Source of the DNA: Monosporascus cannonballus
Taxonomy: Eukaryota; Ascomycota; Sordariomycetes; Xylariales
Assembly: GCA_004154925.1 (NCBI GenBank)
Contig: QJNS01000194.1
Span: forward strand, 89,068 to 153,067
Reading direction: 5' to 3'
DNA length: 64,000 nt
The notes under the pieces: model-generated
The model's database searches: none
The model's input: only the letters and a program-made list of their open reading frames with translations
What the model was told of the DNA's origin: nothing
Position numbers and translations under genes: made by a program
Part shown: in pieces, positions 1-12,535 of the stretch
Layout of the letters: every line of letters begins with the position of its first letter
Numbering within the stretch: the first letter of the stretch is position 1

Positions 1-211
1 ATAATTCGAACCCATTTTAACTGATTATCTTGAAAAATACCCAAAGGAATTTTCGGATTTTACCAACTATATTTTTAACGATTATGGAAACTTTAAAGAA
101 AAAATGCGCGCCTTATTCGGCAACTCTAATAAGGAATAGGATACTATTAAGCAATTTCATCTTTTCTAACAAATCAAGTCAGCCGCTAAATATACGATTA
201 AGTTTAACCGC

Positions 212-598
212 TTGGCTGCTATTTCGAATTTGCCCAAAAACGTATTATTTTACCCTTATTATAATGGCCTGAAACTTTTGGTTAAGGACGAAATATTTAA
301 AGAACCAAAGAATGGATCCTTTGCAAAATATACTAATAAGGTTATCATCGCCGACCGACGCATTTTTAATCGGTACCTTAAAAAAAAAAGGACCGATAAA
401 CGAAGTAACGATAAAAGCTCCAGTAACCAAGCTAAGAAAAATAAGGGCAAGCCTCAGAAAAAAGCGAATTCCGCTTCGAAAAAGCCTAAGAAAAACAAGT
501 CCAAAGTAAAGTATTTTAACTGTGGCAAAAAGGGGCATTTTAAAAGCGAATGTCGCTCCCCCGCCAAAAAGGACTCCAAAAAAGGAAGGATTCCTTAA
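212..598 (+). pseudogene. gag fragment with decayed CCHC zinc knuckle (chromovirus 1)
   Basis: The translation is strongly Lys/Asn/Ser-rich, as in nucleocapsid domains, and contains a CX2CX4HX4C-type knuckle at 512-553. The first Cys position now reads Tyr (TAT, as expected from TGT by G-to-A), while the second Cys, the His and the last Cys remain. It lies upstream of the protease in the normal gag-pol order. The open stretch is only 128 codons, with no intact gag start. Confidence 0.75.
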
Positions 599-1581
599 CC
601 CCAAAAAAAAGCCAGAGCGGCTGAATAAGAAACCGATAGTAAGGCAGAAAAGGAAGAGAAAAAAGTTAATTCGATTTCCTTCCAGCCAGAATTTACTATT
701 GTTATTACCATTCAGATCCAGAGCGATATCCCAAAGTACGAAAATTATCTTATTTGCCAGGACTTTAAGGTTAAAGCCTATAAGTACTATCCCGGACAGA
801 TGGCCTCCAGGATAACCATGGAGCTAGGATACTAGTACCACCTTAATTTCCAAAAGTGTAAAATGTACATAAAGGACGGTTAATTTCGACCAGATACCAG
901 CAACTATGGATAGTTATTTTTAAAGCTTTGCAAGCTCCCAGAATGTACCATTTACCAGAAAACATTATCCGTAAACCTTTACGATTTATTATATTTTATT
1001 AATTGTTATTACGACGATTATCTTATTCATCTTAAAGCCAAAAAAGATAATAACTTTTGGCCCGGATGGAATAATGAAATTCCTACCGAACCAGACGATA
1101 AGTACCGATATACTGAAATTCCCCGATGGCCAAAATACCCTAGGTCTTGTTACTTACACCCCGAATCAGAACGGAGTCAGAAAGCTATATCGCAAGGATA
1201 CCTATATTACTTCCCGATACTTTGCATTTAACACGAGCTCCTAAATATGGGAACACCTCCTTCGGAGATTTACCTCTCTAAACCCATAACTCGGGAGAAA
1301 TGGAATAAAAGGGTAAGCTAGGAAGAAGGCCCGACTTTGAAACCCCAATGCAAATACGGCAAGAAAACATGGTTCCGGTGCAAAAATGACCAGTACACCA
1401 AATATGCTGTTAGAAAAGCTTGCGAATGGAGGCTCGCTCAAGTCGGAAAGTATCAAAAATCAAAAAACTATAAAGGCCCTCGAAAGTAAGGCATCGAGGA
1501 GCCCCAATCGACAAAACCTTATGCGAGGCAACAAAAGAAACGCGTAGCCAGATTAAGATCCCCCTCCGATATAAAAGCAAG

Positions 1582-4500
1582 ATGCTTAAGGCCATAATTA
1601 ATTCCGGAGCAGAAAGCAATTTCATTTCCCCCGTAGCAGCAGAAAAATATCGGATTCCCTGGAAATACAAATTAAAGTCCTACAAGTTACGTACGGTGGA
1701 TAACAGCTTATCCATATATAAAGAAGGACGAGTTTTTCGAAAAACGGAAGAACTCCCAGTACAAATTCAAGGATACCAGGAATATATTTTATTGGACATC
1801 GCTGACATCTCCGAACACGATGTTATCTTGGGAATGCCCTAGCTCTGTTTCAACAACTTACGAATTAATTGGAAAAAGCAAATACTTTCCTGGAACGAGA
1901 TACCAGATAAAGATAATCGAAAAATTTGCTATGTCATCAAGAAAATATAAGTTCTTGATTAAATCTTTACGGTACCTCTGGAATATCAAAAATTCAAAAA
2001 ATTATTTAAGAACAAAAAAAATTACGAATTACCGCCATACGGTTAATGGAACCACCGGATACCTATTAAAAAAAGGCATTATCCTAAGTTTTACAAAATT
2101 TACCACATAAACCCAGAAAAGTTAAAAGCTTTATGGAAAAGCATATAACTAGATCTAAAAAAAGGATACATTCAACCTTTTAACTCCCTTGCTAAATATC
2201 CAGTCCTTATAATACCAAAAACTAAGGATGGCAAATAAAGGATTAATAAGGACAGAAACCCTATTTACCGAAAAATGATCGATTACAGATAATTAAATAA
2301 TATCACGATCAAAAACGGATATCCCTTAACTTTTATAAATACCTTGAAAGAAAATGCTAACAAAGCTAAATAGTTTACGGCGCTTAATCTTCGCGATAGT
2401 TACTACCGCATCAAAATGGCCAAAAGAGAAAAATGGAAAACGGCATTCAGGATAATACACGGACTTTACGAATATAAAGTAATACCTATAAGACTTACCA
2501 ACGCTCCCGCCAGTTTCCAAAGCCTGGTAATAACCACCCTCCGACAATTTTTGGACAAATTCGCGTTTATCTATCTCGACGATATCCTTATTTACTCCGA
2601 AACCCTAAAGGAACATAAAAAGCATATTATTTAAGTACTCCGAACTTTAAACGAAACTAATATTCGAATTAACCCTGCCAAAAGCGTATGGCATACCTAG
2701 AAATTGGATTTTTTGGGATTCACTCGTATACCAGGACAAATTCGAATTTAACGCTCCAAATTGGAAACAGTTAAAAACTAGCTTATCCCTAAAAAGGCAA
2801 CCGTTATAAACATCCGATAAATCTTAGGATTTACGGGTTACGTACGCGGCCTAATTAAGGGATATAAAGATATAATTAAACCATTAACGAAACTTACCAC
2901 CAAGAAATACGTTAGGAAAGAATTTAAGCTTCCAAAGGAAGCAAAAGAAGCATTTCGAAAGTTAAAAAAAAGCAATTACCAATGGACCTATCGTAAAAAT
3001 GCCCAACCCAGACAAAAAGAAACGCCTGAAAACGGATGCCTTAAAGTATGCCCTGGGCGCAGTTCTAAAGCAACTAGAAAATAACGATAAATAGTACCCA
3101 GTAACATATTACTCCAAAGCACTCCGAAATACGGAACTTAAATACCAGATCTATAACAAAAAATTACTGGCAATCATTAATACTTTGAAAAAATAGGAAC
3201 CTTTTTTCAGTAGAGCAAAAAAACTCTTCGACATTTACTCTGATCACAAAAATCTCACGCGATTTATGAAAGCCCAAGAGCTAAACAAACGATATGAAAG
3301 ATGGTGGATTTTTCTGTCCAGATTTAACTTCAAAATACATTATATCAAAGGAAAAAAAAACATCTAAGCGGATATTCTCAGTCGTAAAGGAAACTACGAT
3401 TCCAAAATCCCCAAAAGAAGCATGTAAATATTATAATATAATAAGAACGGAACTGTACATTTATGTAAGATAATGAAAAAGCTAATTACTAAATTTTTAA
3501 TACGGTTCCGGAATTCTTACGATACGGAAAAATAAAAAAAAATTTAGCAGTTAAAAAGATAACCAAAAAATTAGCTATTGTACTATGGCAAAATCTATAT
3601 TCCTAAGGAATAACAGGAATAATTTGTAAGGGAATTTCACGAAGACTTACTGTACGGATACCAAGGAATTTTCAAAATTACCAAACAATTATAAGCATAA
3701 TATGATTTTCCAGAATTATGCCGTATTGTTAAAAGGATAATTAAGGATTACAATATTTGTAACAAAACTAAGGCAGTACGTTATAAGCCCTATAAATTAT
3801 TACAACCTACAGATATTCCTGATAAAATATGGAACACCATAACTTAGGATTTTATTACTAGCTTATCTCCATCTAAAAACCCAGTTACTAAAGTCGAATA
3901 CGACGTAATATAGGTAATTATAAACAGATTTACCAAATATGGGTACTTCTTATTTTTCAAAAAAAACGTAACGGCAAAATAATTAGCTTACGCTTTTATC
4001 AAATAATACCTTAATAAACATAAAATACTTAAAAAGATCGTTTTAAACCAAGATACGTTATTTACCTCGAAATTTGGTACTAGTTTTTTCAAACAAATTG
4101 GTACGAAACTCAAGTTTTTAACAATGTATTATCCCCAAACGGATAGTTAAACCAAAAGACTAAATTAAACCTTAAAACAGTACTTACGAAGCTATGTTAA
4201 TTACCAGCAAGACAATTAGGTAAAGCTTTTACTATTAGTACAGATCGTTTATAACATATCAATCAATAAGGACATGGGCATATTTCCTTATACGGCTGTA
4301 TATGGGCATAATACGGAAACAAAACGACCTAAATAACCGTTTAACAAGGTACCAAAAATTGCTATAATTGCCCCAAAAGCAAAGATATTAATAACAAAAA
4401 TCAAAATAATCCAAACCCGTTTCCAGAACGAATTACGATTCCTTTAACACCGAATAACCCAATATTATAATAAAAAAAGAATTAAGGGACCAATTCTAGC

Positions 4501-4987
4501 GAAAAGAAACAAAGTTTATTTACTACGCCAAAAACAAAACGTAATTTCGAACATTTCACAAATTAAAACGAAAAAACCCAGCGACAAGCTTAATTTCAAA
4601 AAACTTGGCCTGTTTAAAGTTAACAAAATCATTTCCAAAATTAATTACCGACTGTCGTTACCCAAAAACATAAAAATACACCTTATTTTCCACATTTCCC
4701 TACTTAAACCAACACCCAAAAACGCCCCGTTAAAAACAAACCTAAAACTCGAAAAAGATTCTGACGAATACGAAATCGAACGGATACTAGATTCCAGAAT
4801 AATCAAAGGCAAAATCCAGTACCTAATCAAATAAAAAGGATATTTATACGAAGAAAATTTATGGGAACTATTCAAGCACCTGACGAATACGATAAACCTG
4901 GTTAAAACGTTCCACCGCCAGAATCCTGACCGACCGTCTCCAGCGCGGCCAAGGTCGCAGGCGATAATAGCCCCCCGCTTAAATTAA
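1582..4987 (+). pseudogene. pol remnant: protease, RT, RNase H, integrase, chromodomain (chromovirus 1)
   Basis: The protease is at about 1582-1842; its active-site triplet reads N-S-G instead of D-S/T-G, consistent with GAT-to-AAT. The RT core is at about 2371-2634 and keeps the YLDD catalytic box. RNase H is at about 3010-3420, integrase at about 3600-4500, and a chromodomain at about 4763-4930 of the kind that guides chromovirus insertion to heterochromatin marks. In-frame TAA/TAG codons occur throughout, mostly at positions where relatives have Gln. The last stop is at 4985-4987, inside the tail of the opposite-strand ORF. The reading is a dead RIP copy; domain boundaries are approximate. 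Confidence 0.88.
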
Positions 4988-5495
4988 CCCCTACGGCATT
5001 CCAGTTAAAGGAAATAGACGCCTTTACAAAGGCGTCCATCTTAAAAACAAACTGCGCTTGTTCCGTTTCCACGCGACGACGCTCCTCTTCCAACTTTTCT
5101 TGCTTTTCCAACCGGTCTAGTTCCTTTCCTTCTTTCAAAATAGCTACAACCTTCTTTTTCAACATCTCCTATTAAAGGCGCAAACGTTTTATCCGGCCGA
5201 TAAACTCTCTTATCCTTTTCTCAGCGGCCTTCTGGTACGCGACCAAGGTATCCTCCACTTCTCGCTGCTCCTTTTCTAAACGATTATGCATCTCGCCCAA
5301 CTTCGCCAAAGAATTCATGGTCAAAACGTCGCAAGCTGGACGTTGGCGGCGAGTGCAGCAACTGCAACTTGAGATGTCAAAAGTAAAAAAGCACTCAGAT
5401 TCGCCAAGGCGAATACAATTAAAACAAGGAAAAGCCTGGACGCCAAACTTTTTAATAAAATCAGCCCGAACGTTACGAAAATCGCGCTGGTTCAA
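4902..5495 (-). pseudogene. antisense accessory ORF of chromovirus 1 (Cys-rich N-terminus, coiled coil)
   Basis: On the strand opposite to pol, an ORF runs from ATG at 5495 to a stop at 4902. Two adjacent stops, TAA and TAG at 5166-5171, interrupt it in frame. Both fit CAA/CAG-to-TAA/TAG change, so it was probably one protein of about 197 residues. Residues about 24-56 contain seven cysteines (a CX2C, a single Cys, a C-S-C-C cluster and a last Cys), suggesting metal binding. The middle is Glu/Lys/Arg-rich and heptad-like, as in a coiled coil. The 3' end overlaps the pol end by 86 bp, tail to tail. Similar antisense ORFs are, from memory, common in fungal gypsy elements but their role is unknown to me. 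Confidence 0.7.
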
Positions 5496-5640
5496 ACGAG
5501 GTTTTCTTTTTTCTTTTCGAATACGGCCTGTTATAATAAAATTAGCTAAGAAAAACCTTCGGGAACTTTTTCCAGCAAATAAAGAAAAACCACTTACGGT
5601 TCTTATCTTTAGGACAAAGATCTTTGGAGAGGGGAAATAA

Positions 5641-6057
5641 TGTTACAGGAATAGGGGTTCCTGTTTCCAAAAAACCGACCTTTAAGGCCTAACGTGGACC
5701 TATTACGGCTAAACTCCGGACAGGGAAGCTTGGCCTATTAAATGATCTAGGTAATCTAAGTGATCTGGACCAGATTATATAGATTACATAAATCCACGAT
5801 ATACTCACTTTAAAAAATTAAGATATATAATGAATCGGTCTTTTATATAAATAGCACCTACTTAGTTTCGCTCTTTAGCTATTAATCTAAGCTCTTAGCC
5901 AGAGGCAACTGTACCGTTCTTTAATTAAGAAAGGAATACCTTAAAATCTCCTTAACGAATACATTAAATCATTCCTCGCCTTATTATTACCTGCAAATCA
6001 AGACCCTTTTCGGATACTGCTCATACCTCCAGGTGGATGTATAACAGGTTCGTTACA
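5641..6057 (+). repeat. LTR A, 3' LTR of chromovirus 1 (LTR family I)
   Basis: It begins TGTTACAGG directly after the purine-rich tract and ends CAGGTTCGTTACA, giving TG...CA termini. It aligns along its whole length with three other copies in the window, at 11317, 12138 and 12925. It is 417 bp and AT-shifted by RIP. The GATC motifs seen in the other copies are partly changed to GATT/AATC here. The five bases after it are CATAC; the matching left duplication, if any, lies outside the window. Confidence 0.88.
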
Positions 6058-6058
6058 C

Positions 6059-6445
6059 ATACGGGGTCTCAGCCTAAAGCAATTATAACGTATTGCCGCT
6101 TAGCATCGGAAACTTAAACTAAAGTTAAAAGCTACTAAAAAGGAAACTAACCAAGTTAACGCCCATTTACGTCGTTTACGTAAGTAAAAAAGGATATAAT
6201 ACGACAAAATAATAAAAGCCGTATCGCGAAATATTAATAATCTGGAAAAGTTAGATAAATTAAAACGTTAAGAAAAATAGGCCGAGTTGGAAGCCGCCTA
6301 GGCCATAACGGCGAAGGCCGCTTTTCTTTTCGACTAGTCCAACCTGGAGTCCATAAACTGGTCGATTATTAATTAGGGAACTTTTGACCTTGTCGATGTC
6401 AGCGTTATTGGTAAAAGTTTTTTAACAGGCGCTAAGCACCAATAA
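6059..6445 (+). pseudogene. antisense accessory ORF of chromovirus 2 (5'-truncated, coiled-coil type)
   Basis: On the strand opposite to pol of chromovirus 2, one frame reads through about 128 codons with about eight in-frame stops, mostly TAA/TAG at likely former Gln codons. The translation is a Leu/Lys/Arg-rich helical stretch followed by an acidic, Phe-containing tail, and stops at 6443-6445. Its N-terminal part is missing because LTR A abuts it at 6057. Its end overlaps the end of pol (TAG at 6432-6434), the same tail-to-tail layout as in chromovirus 1. No catalytic motif is visible. Confidence 0.6.
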
Positions 6446-9400
6446 GGTTCTTAATAAATTTCCAGGAGTTTTCGGAATCTGAATGTTTTTTTTACTTAAT
6501 TAAGTACTAGGTAAGTCCGTTTTGTTTCCGCATATCGAAGATCTTCTTTACTTCATATACTATTTCGTCCTTTATTTTTATTTCGTCTTATGCCGTACGT
6601 ACTTTGATTATATCTATTACTAACTCGAGTAAGGAAGCGTAAAAAATTAGATAAAGTTTGACTTTTGGTAAAAGTTCCAATTAATAATTATTTTCTAAAA
6701 TTTTCTTAGCGATTTTATATAAACCGATATATTTAAAATCGAATTTTTGGTTTGGACGTTTGGTTTTGATATTTTTAATAACGAAATAAACCATCTCCCC
6801 CTTTTAAAGATTAATCCCTTTAACCGTTTCTTGTTATAATACTTTCTTATCTAACTACGTACGAATTCTAATTCCGTTTTTATTTCCTGATGTAATTGCC
6901 TAAGTTGTTCTAACGTAAAAATTGCTTTAATATTAATGGGTCCGTCGTACGTATCTTTGTACATTTCTGGAATAAACCCGAAATTAGCATTTGTCGGAGT
7001 AAATTTGATATTTTCGTAATAACTAGTATTATAAGCCAACTAGGCGATAAGTAATTTCTTAACCCAGTTATTTTGTTCGTAGTTAATGTAATATCGAAGG
7101 TAGGTTTCCAGTGTCTGGTTTAAACGTTTTATTTAGCCATTTATTTATGATCTAAAAACGCTGGACAGCTTATAGTTCAAACTAATTTATGTTATAAGAC
7201 CTTGCCAAAACTTTGACGTAAACGTGGTTCCTCTATCAGAGATAATTTTATGTAGTAATCCGTATATGTTAAAGATGTTTCGAAAAAAATATATGTTATT
7301 TGTTTTGCGTTGGTATCCTCGTAGTAAGGTAAGAAATAAGAAAACTTTGTAAATCGGTCGACGATTACGAATATACTATCGTAATATACTCTTGTCGCTG
7401 GATTTTAGGATAAGGGAAGTTTGGTAATGAAATCCATAATAATTAAATCCTAAGGTCACTTTGCGATTAGCAGCGGTTATAGTTTTCCGTAAGGTTTATA
7501 TCGTAATACCTTCGCTTTGGCATAGATATCGCATTATCGTATTACTTTTTGAACCGTAGATTTTATCTTAAGGAAATAATATGTTCGTTTGATTCGTTTT
7601 AAGCTCTTATAGATTTTTGGATGTCCGTATAATTAATATTTATATATCTAACGTATTAAATCCATTTGATATTTTTTTAAAACCTGTAACTTTTCTAATT
7701 TCTCATTTTTTGGTAAACCGTCGTTATGTTTCTTAATTTCTTGATATATATCATATAATATAGCCCGTATCGTCGCAATCTGTCGCGGATACCGGTATCT
7801 TTTTGGTATAATATTAAAAATTGTATGTTTAACCTTAACCAGTTTTTCCTCGAGGTCCGGTCGTTTACTTAAGGCATCGGCTTTGCCGTTTTCTAAGCTT
7901 TTCTTATGAATAATAACGAAATCGAAGTTCGCTATTTTTTTTGCGTACCGTAATTATCGTCCTGTAAGTTCTTTGGTCGTGGTAAAACGGGTAAGATTTT
8001 GATAATCCGTATAAACCTTAACTTAATAAAGGCTTTTTTTGAAAAAATGTTTGAATTTTCGAAAAGTTATTATAATAGCCATGAATTCCTTGTTTGGGAT
8101 GCCGTAATTAAGTTCGGCTCCTTTTAACTTATATAAAAAGAATGTAATAAGGTGCAATTTACCTTAATTATCCCGCTATCCGATTATTGTATTTAACGCA
8201 TAGTCCGAAATATCGGTTTTTAGTTTAACGGGATAAGCTGGGTCGCATATAATCAATATTAGCTTACTAGTGATTGCATCTTTGATCTTTTGGAACGTTT
8301 TTTTTGCTTTTGGCGTTTATATAAATTTTTTTTCTTTTTTAGTAAAGTTCGTTAAGGGTATAGCGATCCTGTTGAAATTCCGAATAAACTTCCTATAGTA
8401 GTTAGCAAATCCGAGGAATGTTTGTACCTCCTTAACTGTTGTTGGCGTTTGCCATTCTGTAACCGCAGCGATTTTTTTAAGGTCCATTTTGATATATCCC
8501 GGGGTAATGATATGTCTCAGGTATTTTACTTTTTATCCGTAGAACTAACTTTTTTCCGCGTTAATTAATAACTTCGCGTTTTATAGAGCTTGAAGAATTT
8601 TGTAAACGTATTCTGCATACGCTTTTTCCGTTTCCGAATAAATAAGAATGTCGTCGAGGTAGCATACGACAAAAACATCGAGGTATTCTCGTAGTACATA
8701 GTTAATTATTTGTTAAAAGGTTGCTAGTACGTTCGTAAGTCCTATTGGCGTAACTAAGTATTTAAACAGTCCGTATTTCGTTTTGAAAGTTGTTTTTTAT
8801 TCGTATCCTTATTTGATTTTGATAAGGTTGTATTTATTTCTAAAGTTAAGTACTGTAAACTATTAAGCCCCGTAAAAACGGTTTTTTATTTTCGTAATTA
8901 AGGGTAGCGGTATTCGATCCTTAACGGTGATATCGTTTAATTATCAATAATTAACTATAAGTCGTAATTTTCCGTTCTTTTTAGGTATAAAGAACATAAG
9001 GTACTTTACGGGTAATTTCGAAAATCGAATTTATTTTTTCTATAACCGATCTTTTAGGTATTTTTTAAAAGCGCGTAATTTGTTTTTACTAAGGTTATAA
9101 ATAAGGTAGAATTTTGTCGATAAATTTTTCTTAAAAACTATTTCGTAATCTTATTCGCTATGTTCCGGTAACTTCGTATCGAGCTTTTTCTTAAAGACTT
9201 ATTTATATTAGTAATATTATGGTAATACGTTAATTAAATCTTTTAATTTTTGGGGCTGCTGTTTTAAATTGTTATTTAGTTACCTTAATTTTGCTTTGAT
9301 AATAGTAACGATACGTCGCATTTTTCTTTAATATCCGTTTTTTTCTTATATCGTATTCCTGTAAGTAGTAAAATTTTTGTCGTATCCTTATGCCGGTATT

Positions 9401-9900
9401 CGTCGCTATCTTCAATCGAATATTAAGATCTTTGTTTTCGTTTTTTATGTTTGTCGACGAGGTGTAAGGGAAACTTTACCTAACTAATCCCTCCGTCGAT
9501 TACAGCTTTATACTAGTATATCCATGGTAATCTTAAGATTATATCGTAGTTCCCAAGTGGTATAATATCGAAATTAGCTATTTAGTTCCGTCCTTAAACA
9601 AAAATTTCGAAGTAATTAATTTCGCGTATAATTTTTCCGTTATTGTAAACGAATTCCTAATTTTCGGTATTCGTAGTAATGTAAGGTTTCAATTTATATC
9701 TTCATAATAACCTAAACTTATTGATAATATTTCGTATAATGTAATTTCCGCTTACGGCTCCGTAATCCACTATTACGGTATATTAGTATGTTCCAATCCG
9801 TATTTTCAAAGTAATAAAATGGTTAACTGCTCTTATCGTCGCGTTTAGAACTTTTCTTGGGAGTTTTTGCTAACTTCTCTAAATTTCGTCGTCCTGCGGC
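6432..9900 (-). pseudogene. pol remnant of chromovirus 2 (RT, RNase H, integrase, chromodomain)
   Basis: The RT core around 8590-8950 keeps the Y-L-D-D-I-L-I box. Integrase spans roughly 6850-7550; the GPY/F-like module follows at about 6640-6800 and a chromodomain at about 6430-6580. The coding frame is cut by many stops. The high-coordinate boundary with gag is uncertain because the protease is too decayed for me to place. Confidence 0.8.
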
Positions 9901-10929
9901 TTTTTTACAGGCGACCTTTTTTTTTTAACTTTCGTTCGAGTTTGTCGAATTTTGTTTGTGATTTTTTGTACAGCGCGTCGAGCTGTTACATTTATCGTTC
10001 TTGTCGGCGTATCTAAACTTGTAACTGCAATATTTGTTCTTCGTTTTTCCGTAATTCCTTATTTTATTATATAATTTATTCTCCCATAACTTCGACTACT
10101 TTTTATTATGTATCGTATTAATTATCGTTCCATAGTTCGTTGGTAAATTGGCGTATTTTTTCCTTAATAACTTTTCGGTTTTTTGGATTAATAGTAAAAG
10201 CTAACTAAAAATAAAGGTCCGTAATAGCCTGTTAACAATGCTTTTCGACAATGCGCTGGATTAATTCTTCTGCTGTCTGGTGATTATACCAATCGTAAAA
10301 GCAGAAAGGGTCCTCCTGCGGGTATTACTTTCTTTTTAGCTAACTCCATAAAGCTGCTTGTTTATCAATATCGTTTTGGGGAACGATAATTCGAAAATGT
10401 CGATACCATTACTTATTTTTCCTATTGTTTTTAATTTATTTCGAAAAATTAAATTCTTTTCTGCATATACGGATAATTCGTTAATAAATAAACTTTTTCC
10501 AATCGTTATATGCTACATATATACGTCGGTTATAATAGATAACGTACTTCTTGTTATGTTATTCCGGGGTTCCTGGACAGATAGACTTGGTTTATCCATT
10601 ATATTGTTCTAACCATATTTTTATGTTCCACTTTAATATTTGTTATTGGTAGTGTCGTCGTCGCCATTAGGCCATTAGTTCTACAGTTTCAAGTAACTTT
10701 ACCTATCTATAATGTTTTTTTAGCTATTCCCTCAAAACGTTCTACGGTTTTCTTAACGCCTTTTGGGCCAATTTCTAAGCCTTCCGCATTCCTTATTAAA
10801 CCTCTCGCCATGGTAAGCCTGGGGAATACTTAGCTCGGATCATGTTAACCGTACGTTTATCGTTCGTATTTCCTTTATTAAATTTGCCTATAGGTACTAG
10901 CGTTTAGTTGTTTTGTCGAAACTTCTTAA

Positions 10930-11316
10930 GTACTTTACATTAATTTGCCTTATACCCCATCTTGTTGCAATTGTAATACTTAACTTAACTCCAGTCCCTT
11001 TTTTAAACCGTGCCTAACTTTATAAAACCAGGTGTTACATTATGCGAGATACTGGTATTATTTTGTCGAAATACGCCGACATTAACGGCATATTTTAATT
11101 TGTTATCGTATTTACTTTTGGTATTCCTTATACGTTAAACGTATTGTCGATCGTCAATCTTAATTACTATAACAATATAATCAATAAGGAACTTAAGGCG
11201 ATTTATCTTAAAAAGTTCCTCCTGGATTTTTTTTAAGCTATCGAAAAACTTGGTTATTAAGGCCTTTTGCCCCTAGTTAAGCTTCGAGGCCAACTGTACC
11301 AATATGCTGCCGTAAG
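10930..11316 (-). pseudogene. gag fragment with decayed zinc knuckle (chromovirus 2)
   Basis: On the - strand a helical, Lys/Leu/Ile-rich stretch leads to a 14-codon knuckle at 10937-10978. The first Cys reads Tyr, the His reads Tyr, and a TAA replaces the residue before the last Cys. All three changes fit RIP. The fragment ends abruptly at LTR B. Confidence 0.65.
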
Positions 11317-11735
11317 TGTAACGAACCTGTCATACGTCCACCTGGAGGTATGAGCAGTATCCGAAAAGGGTCTTGATTTGCAGGTAACAATAGGGCGAAG
11401 AATAATTCAGTGGTCTGTTCGTTAAAGAGATTTAAAGACTTTTCCCTCAATTAGAGAACGGTGCAGTTGCCTCTGGATTGAGAGCTTAGATTAATAGCTA
11501 AGGAGCGAAACTAAGTAGGTGCTATTTACATAAGAGACCGATTTACTATATATCCCAATTCCTTAAAGTGAGTGTGTCGTGGATCTACGTGATCTATGTG
11601 ATCTGATCAATCCATCAGATCACTTAGATCACCTTGTCTAGGCCAAGAACTCCCACCCGGAGTTCAGCCGTGGCAGGCCCACACTAGGCCTTAAAGGTTG
11701 GTCTCCTCGAGGCAGGAACCCTTGTTCCTGTAACA
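11317..11735 (-). repeat. LTR B (LTR family I, minus orientation)
   Basis: On the + strand it starts TGTAACGAACCTG and ends CCTGTAACA, the reverse of LTR A, and is 419 bp long. It contains GATC motifs mostly spaced 9 bp apart. The flanking bases are GTAAG (left) and TAGGA (right), so no clean 5-bp duplication is visible. It separates two gag-like pieces, at 10930-11316 and 11736-12137, and may be a solo LTR inserted into chromovirus 2. Confidence 0.85.
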
Positions 11736-12137
11736 TAGGAAATCTAAGCGTTTTTTTAACATAAGCTCCTTTTCCTTTCCTTTTTAATCCGTTCCATACT
11801 TTTCCTCCTTAACTTCCTTTTGTTCCGATTCCTTTCCTTGGATTTTAATGGTGTCCTTAGGAGCCGGGGTGGGTTGTTATCGAGGCTGGGAGGAAGGGCC
11901 TTCTTAAAATCTGGTGGTAGGAGGGGCTATGTTATTAATTAAAAGAAGAATTTCTTTAATAGGCGGCAAGTCTTCTAGTCTTGTTACTGATCTCTTACCG
12001 GCTAGTGACGGAGATTAAGTGTGCTGTCTGTTTTTTGAACGTCCTTCTATGATGTCGTCTTTATTGAGTTCAGGAGAGCTTATGTTTAATTAGGCCTTAA
12101 ATTATTCGTCGGCTACTTAATTAAGGAGCTATTAAAA
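11736..12137 (-). pseudogene. gag N-terminal-like fragment between two LTRs
   Basis: Between LTR C and LTR B, read on the - strand, one frame gives a Lys/Glu/Pro/Gln-rich polypeptide with several TAA/TAG interruptions. A Pro-rich middle and highly charged end are typical of gag N-termini in fungal gypsy elements. I infer that it is the start of gag of chromovirus 2, downstream of LTR C as 5' LTR. The sequence alone does not prove that it joins the fragment beyond LTR B. Confidence 0.45.
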
Positions 12138-12535
12138 TGTAACGAACCTGTTATACATCCACCTGGAGGTATGAATAATATCCGAAAGGGGTTTTGATTT
12201 GCAGGTAATAATAAGGCGAGGAATGATTTAGTATATTTGTTAAGGAGATTTTAAGGTATTCCTTTTTTAATCAGAGAACGGTACAGTTGCCTTTGGTTAA
12301 AAGCTTAGATTAATAGCTAAGGAGCGAATTAGGTAGGTGCTATTTACATGAGAGACCGATTTATTATATATCCCAATTCCTAAAGTGAGTGTGTCGTGGA
12401 TCTGTTGGATCTGTGTGATCTGGTCCCCAGATCACCTTAAGAGCCAAGCCTCCCGTCCGGAGTTTAGCCGTGACAGGTCCGCGCTAGGCCTTAAAGGTTG
12501 GTCTCTTCGAGACAGGAACCCCTGTTCCTGTAACA
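12138..12535 (-). repeat. LTR C (LTR family I, minus orientation; possible 5' LTR of chromovirus 2)
   Basis: This 398-bp copy begins TGTAACGAACCTG and ends CCTGTAACA on the + strand. The GATC region is shorter than in LTR D. On its right it abuts the C-terminal part of the DUF3435 relic (flank CTTAT). On its left (inside) it abuts a gag-like fragment, which suits a 5' LTR of the minus-strand element. Confidence 0.85.

Larger units (their letters stand above)
1..5640 (+). mobile_element. RIP-degraded Ty3/Gypsy chromovirus 1, internal region (5' end outside window)
   Basis: In order on the + strand the sequence holds a gag zinc knuckle, an aspartic protease, reverse transcriptase, RNase H, integrase and a C-terminal chromodomain. 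This is the order of Ty3/Gypsy chromoviruses. Every domain is broken by TAA and TAG codons where Gln is expected, and the region is very AT- and TpA-rich, as RIP leaves it. A purine-rich tract at 5626-5640 abuts an LTR starting TGTTACAGG, so 5640 is the 3' end of the internal region. The 5' LTR and gag start lie left of position 1. The element cannot encode a working polyprotein. Element type is certain from the domains; the family name is not known to me. Confidence 0.93.
6058..11316 (-). mobile_element. RIP-degraded Ty3/Gypsy chromovirus 2, internal region, truncated at both ends
   Basis: Read on the - strand it holds part of gag with a zinc knuckle (10937-10978), an RT with a YLDD box (about 8641-8680), integrase (a Tyr/Asn/Thr-rich stretch at 6851-7039 and a GPY/F-like module at about 6640-6800) and a chromodomain (about 6430-6580). 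It is not a copy of chromovirus 1: the integrase tail and chromodomain differ clearly. Stops are dense and base change is RIP-like. It is bounded by LTR A (+ orientation) at low coordinates and LTR B (- orientation) at high coordinates, so its own 3' LTR is not in view. The most economical reading is that chromovirus 1 inserted into it. Confidence 0.88.

Noticed and set aside
11317..12535. LTR C plus LTR B as the two ends of one tiny retroelement (TRIM)
   Set aside because: No polypurine tract precedes LTR B and the outer flanks (GTAAG and CTTAT) do not match; an insertion into gag is more likely.
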